A stretch of 64,000 nucleotides of DNA from positions 33,559 through 97,558 of the forward strand of contig JAQFWX010000129.1 in NCBI GenBank assembly GCA_027605045.1, written 5' to 3'. The DNA comes from Phallus indusiatus. Its lineage: Eukaryota; Basidiomycota; Agaricomycetes; Phallales; Phallaceae. Of this stretch, positions 24,598 to 36,372 are shown one piece after another (within the stretch, counting starts at the first letter, position 1; each line of letters begins with the position of its first letter). The position numbers and the translations under genes are program-made. The notes beneath the pieces are model-generated. The model was given only the letters and a program-made list of their open reading frames with translations, was not told the DNA's origin and did not search any database.

Positions 24598-25725
24598 GAT
24601 GAATCGTGTCCTGGGGACGGCTTTACCTACGGTTTAGTGTGGATGAAGGGATTAAATAACGAGGGCTAAATCCCAATTAATATTATTTACAATGGCACAT
24701 GTGATGCTCTCGACGGACACCACTGTTGGTTCGGGAAGATCGATTATCGCGCCACGTAGTTTATGTCTCTAAGGTCTTTTCCGGACTCTTACGGGCCGCA
24801 GAGACCAGGTGATAGTTTCTCTTAATTTCTGGCATACACTGATGAAACACAACATTTTTCTAGACAGTGAAATTGAGAGAAGTAAAGTTAGGCTACGTAA
24901 TCGCTGGTTATTGTATGACATACATATTTTATGACATTCTGACCCCTCAGGTTTTCATCCATGAGAGAAATAAAAGCACACTCTTGATATAACTCATCTT
25001 ATGTATCTTTAAAGGGGAAATCGAATGATTTTGACCTCGAAAATAAACGTAGAATCAGATATTCTTTGAGGATTTCGCATCGTTACTCAGCACGTTGAAA
25101 CTTGATGCCAGGAATATAAACCGTAATCGCATGAACTAAAATCAATAGCCGCGCCACTCAATTAGTTTTTACAAAATAACACGATGTTATCAGTGGGAGA
25201 TTGGTTCAACTCTTTAAAGGCTAGTTAATTATAACATGGCGATATTCGAAGGACTAACTTGCTCACGAAACGTCAGGTCTCATCTCCAATCTGAGACACA
25301 CCGTGTATCGGAAGAGCATTGACTTCAAACAGATTACTTGTATGGATCACTGATGCACCCATTGAGACGCGTTGAATCCAAAGTCTTCGCTGTGTATTGA
25401 CCATGAACTTCGGTCATCTTGTGAGATTTGGGGAACAGTGTAGAGGAAAAAGGTTAGGGCTTGTGTGCTCTTTCCGTGTTTCTACCATTTAATCTTTAAC
25501 TGAAAAAAAGACTTTAGGAGTTGCTTCAGCAAGTAGGTTTGGAATCAAAACTACGACTCTCGACATAATTTGTGTCCAACGTCAATGCGTCAGATTGCCA
25601 CAGGCGCTTTTGATCGGACGTCGCCGAGTGTTCGGTCGTTAGTCAACGATACGCCACTGTATATTTCTGTACTGTTACCATCGACAACCTTCCCTAGCTC
25701 TTCTCGTCTTAAAACATTGTCCAAT
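24598..25725. other. Divergent intergenic region, beta-galactosidase / Prp6
   Basis: About 1.1 kb of AT-rich sequence between two outward-facing genes. No frame has coding character. It probably contains the promoters of both; the beta-galactosidase side would be expected to respond to carbon source, but no specific site was identified. Confidence 0.55.
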
Positions 25726-28700
25726 ATGAGTAAAGTGGCAACTAACAAACCTAATAAACTGGCATTCTTGTCAATGCCTGCGCCTCCGTCGTATGTGGCT
25801 GGTCTCGGTCGAGGGTAAGTTTAAGCAGTTATTTTCTCAACCGGATTCATGATTTCAACTCTGTCTCAGTGCTTCAGGGTTTACAACACGATCGGATATT
25901 GGACCTGCTCGTGAAGGGCCATCCGCGGAGGCCATCGCGTACGTATTCAATAAAATTATCTCCTTTTACTGGTCTAATTCGCGTCTCTAGCGAGGCACAG
26001 ATGCGGAGAGGCGAAGAGCCGGAGATGGATAGTGAAGCATATCAAGATCCAGACAATGAGATGGGGCTATTCGCTGGAACCGTATATGAAGCGGACGACG
26101 AAGAAGCAGATCAGATTTATGAAGGCGTTGACCGAGCGATGGACTTGCGAAGGAAGGTACGGAGGTCAGTAAATCACTTACCCTGGATTTTTCGCTTGTT
26201 CAAAGGATTGACACTTACAGGGAAGCTCGAGAAATTGAGGAGCAGAAGGCTATTCGTGCCCAACGACCCAAAATTCAACAACAATTTGCTGATTTAAAAC
26301 GCGCCTTATCCGTGGTTACCGACTCCGAATGGGAGAGTATACCTGAAGTGGGAAATCTTACAAAGCGGCGAAAAGTGAAAGACTTTGGAAAGACATATGC
26401 CGTTCCCGACAGTATCATTGTTGGGGACCGCGAGAGCGGTGGATATGAGAATGCACTAGACCCCCTACAGCAAGAGGTAACTTATTTATCCATATTCCTC
26501 CCTGCTTCGTTACCTAAATCATTATCCTTTCAGTATGGAGGCTTTGAAACACCGGCATTGACCAATCTTGTTGAAATGGGTCAAGCTCGTGACAAAGTCC
26601 TGTCATTGAAACTAGATCAGGTAAGTTACATGCTAGTTGATTGATTGTTCGCATTTTGAAGGAAAATAGCTATCGGGAACTTCTTCTATATCCGGTTCAG
26701 CCAGCTCGGTCGACCCTAAAGGGTACCTGACAGATTTGAACAGTGTTGTGCTCAAGTCAGAAGCTGAAATCGGTGATATAAAACGGGCTCGAATGCTCTT
26801 TGATTCTCTTGTCAAATCGAATCCGAAACATGCTCCAGGCTGGATTGCTGCGGCTTGTGTCGAGGAACACGCTGGGAGGATGGTCACTGCTCGAAAACTC
26901 ATTAAAGCTGGTTGCGAGCAATGTCCTAAAAGCGAAGATGTTTGGTTAGAGGCCGCACGCTTACATGTCAGTTTCGATTGTTACATCTTCGGATTTGCAC
27001 TGACTGGTTATATAGAATCCACAAGATGCGAAGGTTATCCTTGCCAATGCGGCTCAGCATTGTCCACAGAGTGTAAAGATTTGGCTGACAGCCGCCAATT
27101 TGGAAACTGAGCTTAAATCCAAAAAGAGAGTTCTGCGAAAAGGTCCGTGTATAGATTCTCTTTTGTGTTTGAATACTCAATTTCTTTTAGCTTTGGAATC
27201 TATTCCCAACTCTGTGCGACTATGGAAGGAGACTGTTAATCTGGAAACATCTCCCGTAGACGCTCGCATTTTACTAAGTCGAGCCGTAGAAGTAATCCCT
27301 CAATCTGTTGAGTTATGGCTTGCACTCGCACGTCTCGAAACTCCAACACAAGCAAAAGCCGTTTTGAACAAGGCTCGTAAAGCGGTCCCAACAAGTCATG
27401 AAATTTGGATTGCGGCTGGTCGGCTACTGGAGCAAGAAGCTGAACGGTCCGAGAAGACTGCTGCAGAAAGAGCTCAAGAATTGGAAATTGTTGACAAGAC
27501 CATTGAAATGGGTGTTAAATCACTACGGCAACATCAGGTGCTCCTAACTAGGGATCAATGGCTCAAGGAGGCCGAAAGATGCGAAGAAGAAGCTTCTCCA
27601 CGAACTTGCGAAGCTATCATCAAGGCCACAATTAGCATGGAAGTTGAAGAAGAGGATCGTTATGATACTTGGCTAGGGGATGCAGAATCTGCGGAATCGA
27701 AAGGGTGCATTACCACGGCTCGCGCCATCATCGCTTATGCATTGCGTGTATTTCCTGACCGCAGAGCACTATGGCGTCGGGCTGCCGACCTCGAGAAGGC
27801 CCATGGAACCAGGTTTGTCCCACTTTATCTTTCTTAGATCTATAGATTTAACTGTGTTTACAGAGAATCATTGGAAGAAATACTTAGCCGTGCCGTCCAT
27901 CATTGTCCTCAAGCTGAAGTTTTATGGCTTATGTGGGCTAAAGAAAAATGGTTGGGCGGTGATGTTCCTGGTGCTCGTGAAATTTTGGAGAAGTCATTCG
28001 TGGCAAATCCTGAGAGCGAGGCTATCTGGTTGGCAGCCGTTAAGCTGGAAGCGGAGAACGGTGAACTTAATGTTGCGCGTGAACTGTTAATTCGCGCACG
28101 TACAGTTGCTGATACTGAACGAGTAAGTTTTTTTGTGATGAAATATGCGTTTGAATTCGACTTACATTACGTGCTTAGATTTGGATGAAGTCGGCGGTCT
28201 TTGAACGTCAGCAAGGGAAACTTGACCTTGCCTTGACTACCATATCAACCGCTTTATCAAGGTATCCTAAGTTCGCCAAGTTCTACATGATTCAAGGACA
28301 GATACACGAGTCCCAAAAGGACAATTCGGCTGCGCGAGCTTCATATGCAGCGGGTATAAAAGCGTGCCCCAAAGAGGTGACCTTATGGATTCTCGCGAGT
28401 CGTTTGGAAGAAAAAGACGGCAAGTCCATCAAAGCCCGTGCTCTACTTGAGAAGGCCCGCATTGTCAATCCAGCGAACGAATTATTGTGGGCGGAAAGTG
28501 TAGGCGTTGAAGAACGGTCCACCGGAGCTGCTCAGGCCAAAGTTGTGCTATCAAGAGGTCGGTTTCATTTTCACGCAGAATTTATTTTCTCTGATTGTAA
28601 TGGTACGACAGGGCTACAAGAATGTCCTACTTCGGGTCTTCTCTGGTCTATGGTTATCTGGGCAGAACCTCGGCCCACCAGAAAAACTCGTTCGGCTGAT

Positions 28701-29079
28701 GCTTTGAGGAAGGCTGGGGATGATCCCGTCATCATGTGTACTGTCGCCAGGCTGTTCTGGGCAGAGCGAAAGATCGATAAAGCTCGCCAATGGTTTTCGA
28801 GAGCGATCGCTACAAACTCGGATTTAGGCGATCTGTGGGCTTGGTGGCTAAAATTTGAACGACAATATGGAACACCGGTCAGTATATCATGACTTAAATA
28901 CACCTTGTACTGTTATGTGCTAACATGGACTCTAGGAGCAACAACAGGAGATCATTGACAAGTGCGTACAAGCCGAACCCCATCATTCCCCTATTTGGCA
29001 ATCGATAGCAAAAGACATGGCAAATGTAGGCAAAAGCACAAAACAAATACTTGAGATGGTTGCCGAAAAGCTGGAGTGA
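25726..29079 (+). CDS. PRP6: Pre-mRNA splicing factor Prp6/Prp1
   Basis: Component of the U4/U6.U5 tri-snRNP, acting in the nucleus during spliceosome assembly. The N-terminus has the PRP1 domain: [21 protein letters not shown], then [16 protein letters not shown] across the first intron, then [34 protein letters not shown] and [15 protein letters not shown]. From about residue 270 onward it is a solid array of HAT/TPR repeats. Recurrent units include [49 protein letters not shown] and [26 protein letters not shown]. About nine short introns are present, including ones near 25814-25877, 26157-26220 and 28121-28179. It ends MVAEKLE with TGA at 29077-29079. The length of about 920 residues is normal. 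An in-frame upstream start at 25570 is less likely, because the family begins close to NKLAFL. Confidence 0.94.
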
Positions 29080-29176
29080 AAGAGTCTGTTTTTTTATTAA
29101 TGTTTGATCTTTACATGTACTAATAAATCTATGTCCCTCAAATAATAATACAGTACAAAAACGGCTCCAAAAGCTA

Positions 29177-29839
29177 TCATTCGTCGTCGTCCTCATCTTC
29201 CACTTCTGAATTCGAAAGTTTCTTCTTTTCAGTCGGTTTTTGCTTATTTCTAGAAAAGAAGAAAGTCAGTAAAGAGACGTTAACTCGTATATGAGAGCCG
29301 TACTCTTCAGATTTAGTTTCTTTGCCAGATTCCTTTGCTTTCGCCCTCTTGGTGGAAGGTCCTCCGCCTTCTGCCACCATTAACTCTAACTGCTTAGTCA
29401 ATGGGGCGGTGTTGGCGACTAGACTCGCCCATTGTGTCGAATCGAGAGTAATACCCTTTTTACCGGGTTTCAAGTCGCCGCTAGCTTTATCTCTGTAATA
29501 CTTGACTTAATCAGTAAAGAAGGAATTTACGTCATGTTAGAATCTCTCACTTCTCGCAAATTCATATACGCCTTTCCTCGAAAAACGCTAATAGTCGCGC
29601 GTTTCAAGTTGCCAAGCTAAAATGATAATTGAATGATTTTTTTAGGGGGCGCAAACTGTCTGTTATCTCACATCGACGTAGAAATTTCCTTCACCATCTT
29701 TTTGTAGAACATCAGGGGATTCGCTATCGTGTTTCGCCTATATCGATGTGTTAAACGCGAAAATTAAGAGTTAAAGAACCTTACATACCTTTTTTGAAGA
29801 CTCTCCGGACTCGATATCTTCAGCTGCGCGTTTGGACAT
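29177..29839 (-). CDS. SUB1: Transcriptional coactivator p15/PC4 (Sub1)
   Basis: Single-stranded-DNA-binding nuclear coactivator of RNA polymerase II. The start MSKRAAEDIESGESSKK at 29839 is followed by two short exons giving a basic/acidic leader and GEGNFYVDV. The PC4 fold is then clear: LGNLKRATISVFRGKAYMNLRE and DLKPGKKGITLDSTQWASL, the signature of the family. The C-terminal extension is Lys/Ser/Glu-rich and ends in an acidic tail (SEVEDEDDDE), as in several fungal Sub1 proteins. Introns lie near 29250-29307, 29493-29550, 29617-29672 and 29740-29788. The stop is TGA at 29177-29179. It is divergently paired with the RTT109 gene and converges on PRP6. Confidence 0.9.
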
Positions 29840-29948
29840 GGTGGCGGTTGTGCTGGAAAGAGTTTACACAGTCTTACGCGGGATTATGGTCCACGGAAGC
29901 AACTGACGTTGTTCACGTGACCGTGAGAGTGTGACTGGCGTGACGGTA
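29840..29948. promoter_or_regulatory. Shared divergent promoter, SUB1 / RTT109
   Basis: Only 109 bases separate the two start codons, so the core promoters and 5' leaders of a general coactivator and a histone acetyltransferase must overlap or share elements. GTTCACGTGACCGTGAGAG (about 29909-29927) contains the palindromic core TCACGTGA, a candidate bHLH site. No TATA box is seen. Confidence 0.5.
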
Positions 29949-31830
29949 ATGGTTCCTCCTCCTACGCATTCTGTTTCGACTCTTCGGGCGTATTTGCTGA
30001 ACGCGCTATCTAACTTACCAGGCCATCGAATATTTGATATCCATGTTCTTGTTTCTACCCAGAGGAAACCCAATGAATCACTTTTTCCCTATCTTTCGCC
30101 GAAACCCAGGTCTTTCATGCAAGAAGTCTTGATACTGCTCTCCGAACGCGCTCCTGCCACTAACAGCACTGAAAGTGCTCTATCTCCCGCTGTTTTCGTA
30201 ACTGCCATAGAGGCAGACGTCTTTTATTTCCCCGCAAGTGTTTCAACAATTTTATATATCTCGAAAGTGGACGGAACTGGTCAAGGGACCTACCCATCTC
30301 CAACATCGACCTTAGTTAATGCATTACTTCAATTTTACGGCTCACCAACAAGTCCTATATATCCTACAAATTTAAATCACACTCTTTGGGTGCATCTTTT
30401 TGCTCGTGCACAAAGACAATATTTATTTCCAAATTCTGCCGATTACCCGGATAAGAAGCCTTTAGGCGATGTAGCTCTTTGCAAATGGTGGAAAAAGTCT
30501 CTTGGACAAGCCACTCTTGATATCCTGAAAGCTCGCGAGATGGTTGATCCCTTTCGTAAGCACGTCAAATTTATGCATTTTTTTCTTGCTTTTTGATATT
30601 CGGAACAAATTAGACAAAGAACGGATTAACTTGTCTGCTAATTTATTCTACATTATACCAGGTCAGAGCGAGGCTGAAGCTACATATTCTTTGGGGCTGG
30701 GAGGTTCCTCAACGGAACCCGAGTGGATCTACTCACATCCGTATGATGTACACAAAAAACTTGATATTCCGCTCGCTTCGGCCTCCCCCGGCTCAGAAGG
30801 CAAAGAGCATAGTCTCCCATCACTAATCCCGTATTTTGATGATGATCCCAAAAGCCGCTTCCTAGACGAGTTAGCGGCGACAAGTGAAGAAAGAACCGTT
30901 GCCGTTCCTATGCCCACTCCCAAAAGAAAGAAACGCAAACTCAGCTCCAGCGGAAGTCAAAATAATATCCCAGTCAAGATATCAGCACAGGGATCCCCCA
31001 AGCCTACCTTTATCCCCCAGAGTCCTGGAATTCGGATGCCTCAACCGGAACCCTTGCGCCATGGCCATCCCCTTATCGCCCTAATCCCTCCATCCTCATC
31101 ACCGCCCCGCATTGACGACGAAGAACCAATTGAACGCCCTTCCACCCCTGAACCAAATTTGGAAGAACAGGTCTTAGAAACACCTCAAACGCCACATATG
31201 CCGAGATTAACCACGTCATTATTATCGCCACACACGCCTCAAAATAGTACTTCGCGAGAGTCCACCAGTAATGCGCAACTTACCTCTCGATCAAAGGTTC
31301 AGAAATCACCTCATACCCCTAAATCATCTCGTCGCCCTTTATCCGATTTGGACAAGGTTACCCCAGCCGAATTTTGGGAGCGTATGTCTTTCCGTCAAGA
31401 ATGTGCTCAAGGCGCTGTCACTGGCTTTTTCGTTGTGGTTTTTGCGCAAAAATATTTATCGAACGGCAAGGAGGCAGACATTCCCGATACGGGACCCAGC
31501 ATACTCATGAATGGCACTGTGCCTCATGTCATGATAAAGAGAATAATGACTTCGTTATTGACTGGGGTTGAATTCTCTTCTATGGAACGGTCGCATAAGG
31601 CCACTCAAGTCATCGAAACTTCAATAAAGGGATTGTGTGATGGCTTACGTGACACATCTTCGGAAACTCCACTTGCGCCAGAAGACGAGAGCGGTATTTA
31701 TTCCCGACACGTACATGCGACCCTCACAGTCAATAATCCACCTATCTTCCGAAAGCAGACCTACCCATCGACAGCAAACGAGCCTCCTGTGAATATCTTA
31801 GGGGTTCGGCGGAAGAAGAAAAGAGACTAA
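29949..31830 (+). CDS. RTT109: Histone acetyltransferase Rtt109
   Basis: Fungal-specific KAT11 acetyltransferase that modifies newly made histone H3 (H3K56 and N-terminal lysines) with histone chaperones during replication. The KAT11 core occupies about residues 1-270. LPGHRIFDIHVLVSTQRKP is at the start, then VTAIEADVFYFP and LYISKVDGTGQG. The hallmark LFARAQRQYLFPNSADYPDK..ALCKWWKKSL follows, and after the single intron (30556-30613) DPFHKERINLSANLFYIIPGQSEAEA. The C-terminal half is disordered and rich in Pro and Ser. It carries a basic block (PKRKKRKL), a typical nuclear signal, and a conserved-looking segment (VTPAEFWERMSFRQECAQGAVTGFF) followed by a basic tail RRKKKRD. The start ATG at 29949 is the first in frame. 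At about 607 residues it is longer than yeast Rtt109 because of this tail. Confidence 0.92.
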
Positions 31831-32464
31831 TAAGTACGCTCGCTTTGTTATTTGCACTTGCTGTCAATATGAATCATTATATACATCACTGTATATTGTT
31901 TTGTTTTGTAAAATGGTTTAGTTGGTTTGATTGAATCCATCTCTGATGTATCGGTTAGTACTTTCATTGAAACAACATAATATTTATGCGCCTGCATAAA
32001 TGATAATATGAATAAAAACAGCTTGTTAACAAGACACTGCATATGAAAAACGTGGCATTTCCCGACCGGTTGTGACGAAGTTACTCGGCTACTCACGGAC
32101 TCCAATTGTCTTGCAACTTGCCAGGCAACCACTCACTCACACAAACTTCCCAAGCCAGTCTAGCCAGACAGATTTCTGGATATGTCCCCATCCAAACTTT
32201 AGTCTTCAGGACGAACTAGGATATCCCGGTCCTTGGCTGCGATAAGCACGAATACCAGTTCCTTTCTACCAGCACAGGTATGCTCTACTTATCTTTACTA
32301 AATTTTCGCGAAATGATTGGTACAAGGTCGGAAGAAGCATCAAGAGTGGTCGCAGTCGTCAAAATACAAAGCCATCAGCCACTTCCGGCGCTAGGGTTAC
32401 GGTCCGAAATCAGGTCCGTGATTTTTTAGCTTGACCAACGTCGACATTCTCCTCACGGATATCG
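31831..32464. other. Intergenic region without recognised gene
   Basis: About 630 bases between two same-strand genes. The left half is AT-rich and likely 3' flank of RTT109. The small minus frame 31848-32132 shows no domain. The right half should contain the promoter of the gene starting at 32465. Confidence 0.5.
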
Positions 32465-33745
32465 ATGCCCCAAAACAACGCACCGGTTCTTCCGTATGAT
32501 ATATTTCAGAGCTATATCATACCCGAAATTTTATCTCAACATATTCACTCACTTCTGGTCGATCAGGAGCAACCTTCCTGGCATCCTTTTTACGTGCTTC
32601 CCTTAGTTTGCCGTACGTTTAATGAAACATGTAGAAGTCTGATTGTAAGAATATTCGGGATTGACCCAACATCATCAAAACCGTATGCTTAATTCTATCT
32701 TTTTTCTCCTTCTATGTTTTGCTTACGACTTTATTTAGCGATTTACGAACGGACGATAACGAACCACTCGACGACAACGAGTCTGATCTATCTGAATCCG
32801 AGTCTACGGACGACTTGTCTCCGGCTTACATGTTGGAATACGCAATGTCAGTCTCCCAGAAAGCGTACAGACCAGACTCTCATATGAGCCTAACATATCA
32901 CTATCACAATACCGAAACATTATTGGAGCAAACCAGCCTTGTCCGGTTATACACCTGCATAGCGCTCGGGAAGCTCTTTCTAAATGTCGATGTCCTTTGT
33001 CCCCTTGGTATATTACGTAGCAATACAAGTTCAACATTGACTGGACGAACGCGACGGCGCTTATGGGACGAAGATTACGACGACGACGAAGAGAATTCGG
33101 GGATACAAACAACGTTTGACGAAGAGAATTTACATCGTTTTTTCATGCCCTTTGAGTGTGCGCAGATTCTTTGTGATCGGATGGTCCCTGATCGATTGGC
33201 GATGGTTGCTGCTCGTTACATGGCCGAGGTCCTACCATTTTATCACTCACGTATGTCTGTTTATTCCTAAAATACCAAACGTCTTAGTTTGAAATAATTC
33301 TGGGCATAGTGTTTATGTTGGCAAAATATTACCGTGATTTGCGATTCAACGTTGACAGGGACTATGAATTTACTCTAGTACGTCCTTTTGCTTTCCTCTT
33401 ACTTTGAATTCGAGATACACTCGACAAACAGGATTACTACACGGAATGGATTCTGGACACCCTTACGCTTCTGGAAAATGCGAAAATCGATCTTATCGAG
33501 ATGATGAAAACTGGAAGAATGATTTATTCGTTCTGGCAGGATCGCACAATTTCAAGAGAAGCAATAAAGGTATATTTTCAATAAGCCTAATCTTGCTGTC
33601 TCGCAGCCGATACCCATTTATCTTTCAGGTTACGCGCATTCTCGAGGCTTTAGATGACGTAGTCAAAGCAGAATGGTCTGATGACCATAAGACAGCTCAG
33701 GTCAGAAAACGAGCCTCTGCACTGATCTTGGCGTGGACAAGATGA
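32465..33745 (+). CDS. Hypothetical F-box-like protein
   Basis: Unassigned fungal protein. Exon 1 (32465 to about 32683) encodes an F-box-like segment: LPYDIFQSYIIPEIL near the start and FYVLPLVCRTFNETCRSLIVR about 40 residues later. This matches the LPxEI...LVCRxF pattern of substrate adaptors for SCF ubiquitin ligases. After an intron the protein has an acidic Ser/Asp/Glu stretch (DDNESDLSESESTDD) and a long helical region without recognised repeats. The intron at 33250-33308 is followed by FMLAKYYRDLRFNVDRDYEF. Later introns near 33380-33431 and 33571-33629 lead to DYYTEWILDTLTLLENAKIDL and the end RILEALDDVVKAEW..RASALILAWTR, with TGA at 33743-33745. No leucine-rich or WD repeats are visible, so the F-box call is tentative. 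Confidence 0.7.
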
Positions 33746-34081
33746 TAAAGTTTGAACGTGATGTCGCAAAATTTGAAGATCCGTCCCGATCTAAACAAAT
33801 GCTAGGATCACGCCGCAAAAAAAGACTTCATGCTATCGCATCATCGATTTTATGGAGCGCAAGAAGGGCACGTCACGCTGACTGTCCCAAGGCTTAATTA
33901 AATATGTCCTGGGCTTGGGGTACACAGAACTCAATCAATTAATCAGTCTTCGTCTGTGAAAACCCTTTTGTTCCTCATTGTAATTGTACAATCTGCAAAC
34001 CCGTGCTGAGGTTTCTACTCTAATGTTATTTCTACTATTGGTGTTTATTGCCCTGCCTCCTGGCAATAAAATATGCTTTTC
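33746..34081. other. Convergent intergenic region
   Basis: About 335 bases between two converging stop codons. The first 150 bases continue with coding-like composition, but the frame is closed. I see no gene or hairpin of note. Confidence 0.45.
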
Positions 34082-36372
34082 CTACGGCTTAAACTCCCAG
34101 CGTTTCCTCAAATAATCTCCTTTTCGGTAAAGAATCCACGGTAGTGGAATAGCAGGGAAAACAGCTATAGAGAGTACGGTGCCTCCAAGTCCGTAACTAG
34201 TGAAACGATGTGATAAGAGCCTGAACTTTGGAGGATGACTGCGGGAAACTTACCCTAGACTCGTGAAAACACGATCTGCGAAAAGGGGAAATACAGCGCC
34301 CGTGATTGCTCTGAGCAATGTTGCGGCCGCAATGGCAGAAGCCGAATATGGTATAAACGCCTCTGCCAAGTATACTAAAGCAAGTTTATGAGATCGCGAC
34401 GCCTTATTAAAAAAGAACTTATAAATCGAAGACATACTCTGGATAGATTGCTATATATTGAAGAGTGAGCGTCTTGGCGAAATTTGAAACATATGGCACT
34501 CACGAAGACCATGAATTGTCCTATAGCAAATAGTGCCAAGGCAATTTCAGGAACTATCCAGGCTGATTGCCTCTCAGCTGACCACCCGTACATGAGGAGA
34601 GAAGTTGGGAAAAAGAGCATTCCAACCTATATAAACATCTCAGCATCACGCAAGTTAGACTTCCGGTCCAGGATAACATACTGTCATAGGCAACAAACGA
34701 TATTCCGGTCGACTCTCCCCATTGCGCTCCGTCAAGTACTTCCAAACCCAAGGCTGAGCAATAGCTTGGATGATGAATCCGATAGAAAATCCCACGATCA
34801 AACTCCAATATGAAACACCGGTTTGAAGGGTGGTAAAACCGTAATTGAAAAGATTTCCACTTCTGTCCGAGCTTCCGAAAAGCAGAGGTAACGATGTTAA
34901 AATGACATAGAAGATTCCATACGTATACTTTCGAAAAGGAGGAAAAAATTAGATCGGGTTGGAATGACTGTAGTGGACGACGTACCGCCAAGAAAAAGCC
35001 AAAAATGATTACAATTGGGCTAGTACCTAAGAAACGCCATGGTCGTGTTATTGCCCGATAAATGATACCCACAGGGTCCCGTTGTACAGAGGGAGCAGGA
35101 GTCAAATTGCTTTCAGCGTATCCCTCCATATCTATCTTTCCACCGTTGCTGAAGGGATTGTTCTGATGACTCTTCTGGAGTAGTTTTTGACGTCTTTCTA
35201 AGATGACTGGTGCATAACTCTCTTTGAGGAAAAGCAACGACAGGAAAAGAAGGATGGTAGAGCTGAAATTAAGCTAAGCAACTTTCAGGATAATTGGGGT
35301 TTACGCTTTGCACATACCAGATGGTCAGGATCCAGAAGATCCAGGCTAATATTTGTGTCAGTATCTTAATTAAGCCTGAGGCTATAAAAGGCTTACTCAA
35401 ATTCATCTGTTGCAGAATTATTGCAGCTTAAATGAAATAAGTATTAATTATCCGCAAAAAGAAAGAAGGACCAAAAGGGATAATTACCGACAAAGTTCCC
35501 CAGAGGTGGTCCAAACATTGCTCCGACGGTCAAAGTGGCAGCCCATTGTCCACGGTCGGCCGGATCCCAAACGTCAGAAAGGGATGCCTTTACGTATACA
35601 TATCCATATTAGCACCTCCGAAAAAAACTTTCAGAAGAATACAATCTCACTTGACCTAAGCTGGGTGCTATACCGCCTGTAATTCCAGATATCAACCGAA
35701 AGATGATGAGCCATGTCATTCTGTCAGAACTTAGTTATATACAGGATACAATAAAAGGTCACTCTCACTTACGAGTTAACGAGTGAGCATGCCAGCTGCG
35801 CACACGTGAACACAGTCAGTGTGGACGTGTATATGATACGCCGACCATATATTTCGGATAAAGGAGCTAGAATGAACGGTCCAACGCCTAAACCGAGCTA
35901 TAAGGAAGTCGTGAGTAACGTCCTGAAACCACGTATGATGGAATGATAAGTTATTACCACGTAGAGCGAAGTCAGGAGTGTAACTGTCATCTCAGACTTT
36001 ACCTGAAATTTTGACATGATATCTGGGGTAGCCGGTACGACAATGGACGACGCAAATGAACTACGCATGTGTAATACATGCTTCATTTAGCATTGTTAGC
36101 ACAATCAATAAAAGGAGTTTCACTTACGAAAGCAGTGAGATTGAGGCCAATAACAAGGAATTTGTTATTCTCTGTCGTTTGGGCCAGTTTTTGGGGTTCG
36201 CAGCATCCTGTTCAAAGAAATCTGTGTGCCAATTTTCTAATGACAAAGGCTTGTCATTGTCATTTGATGAGATATACTTGTGTGCGTTTTCGTGCGCCCC
36301 AGGTTTCCAGGCCTGAGGTTCAGGCACCTGAATAGTTGAAGTTGGGGATAGAGAAGGATGTGTTGGAAACAT
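34082..36372 (-). CDS. MFS transporter, DHA1 drug/polyamine type
   Basis: Plasma-membrane proton antiporter of the major facilitator superfamily. The cytoplasmic N-terminus ends in NPKNWPKRQRITNSLLLASI, the entry motif of fungal DHA1 (drug or polyamine) transporters. TM1-TM2 follow: SSFASSIVVPATPDIMSKFQV and MTVTLLTSLYVV. The family motif GPFILAPLSEIYGRR lies after the next intron. The central loop (about 35080-35240) is cytoplasmic and polar (SYAPVILERRQKLL). The C-terminus has further hydrophobic helices and ends PAIPLPWILYRKGDYLRKRWEFKP, with stop TAG at 34082-34084. About ten introns are present. The start MFPTHPSLSP at 36372 gives a normal-length N-terminus, but an in-frame ATG at 36477 is possible. 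The substrate cannot be told from sequence. Confidence 0.85.
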
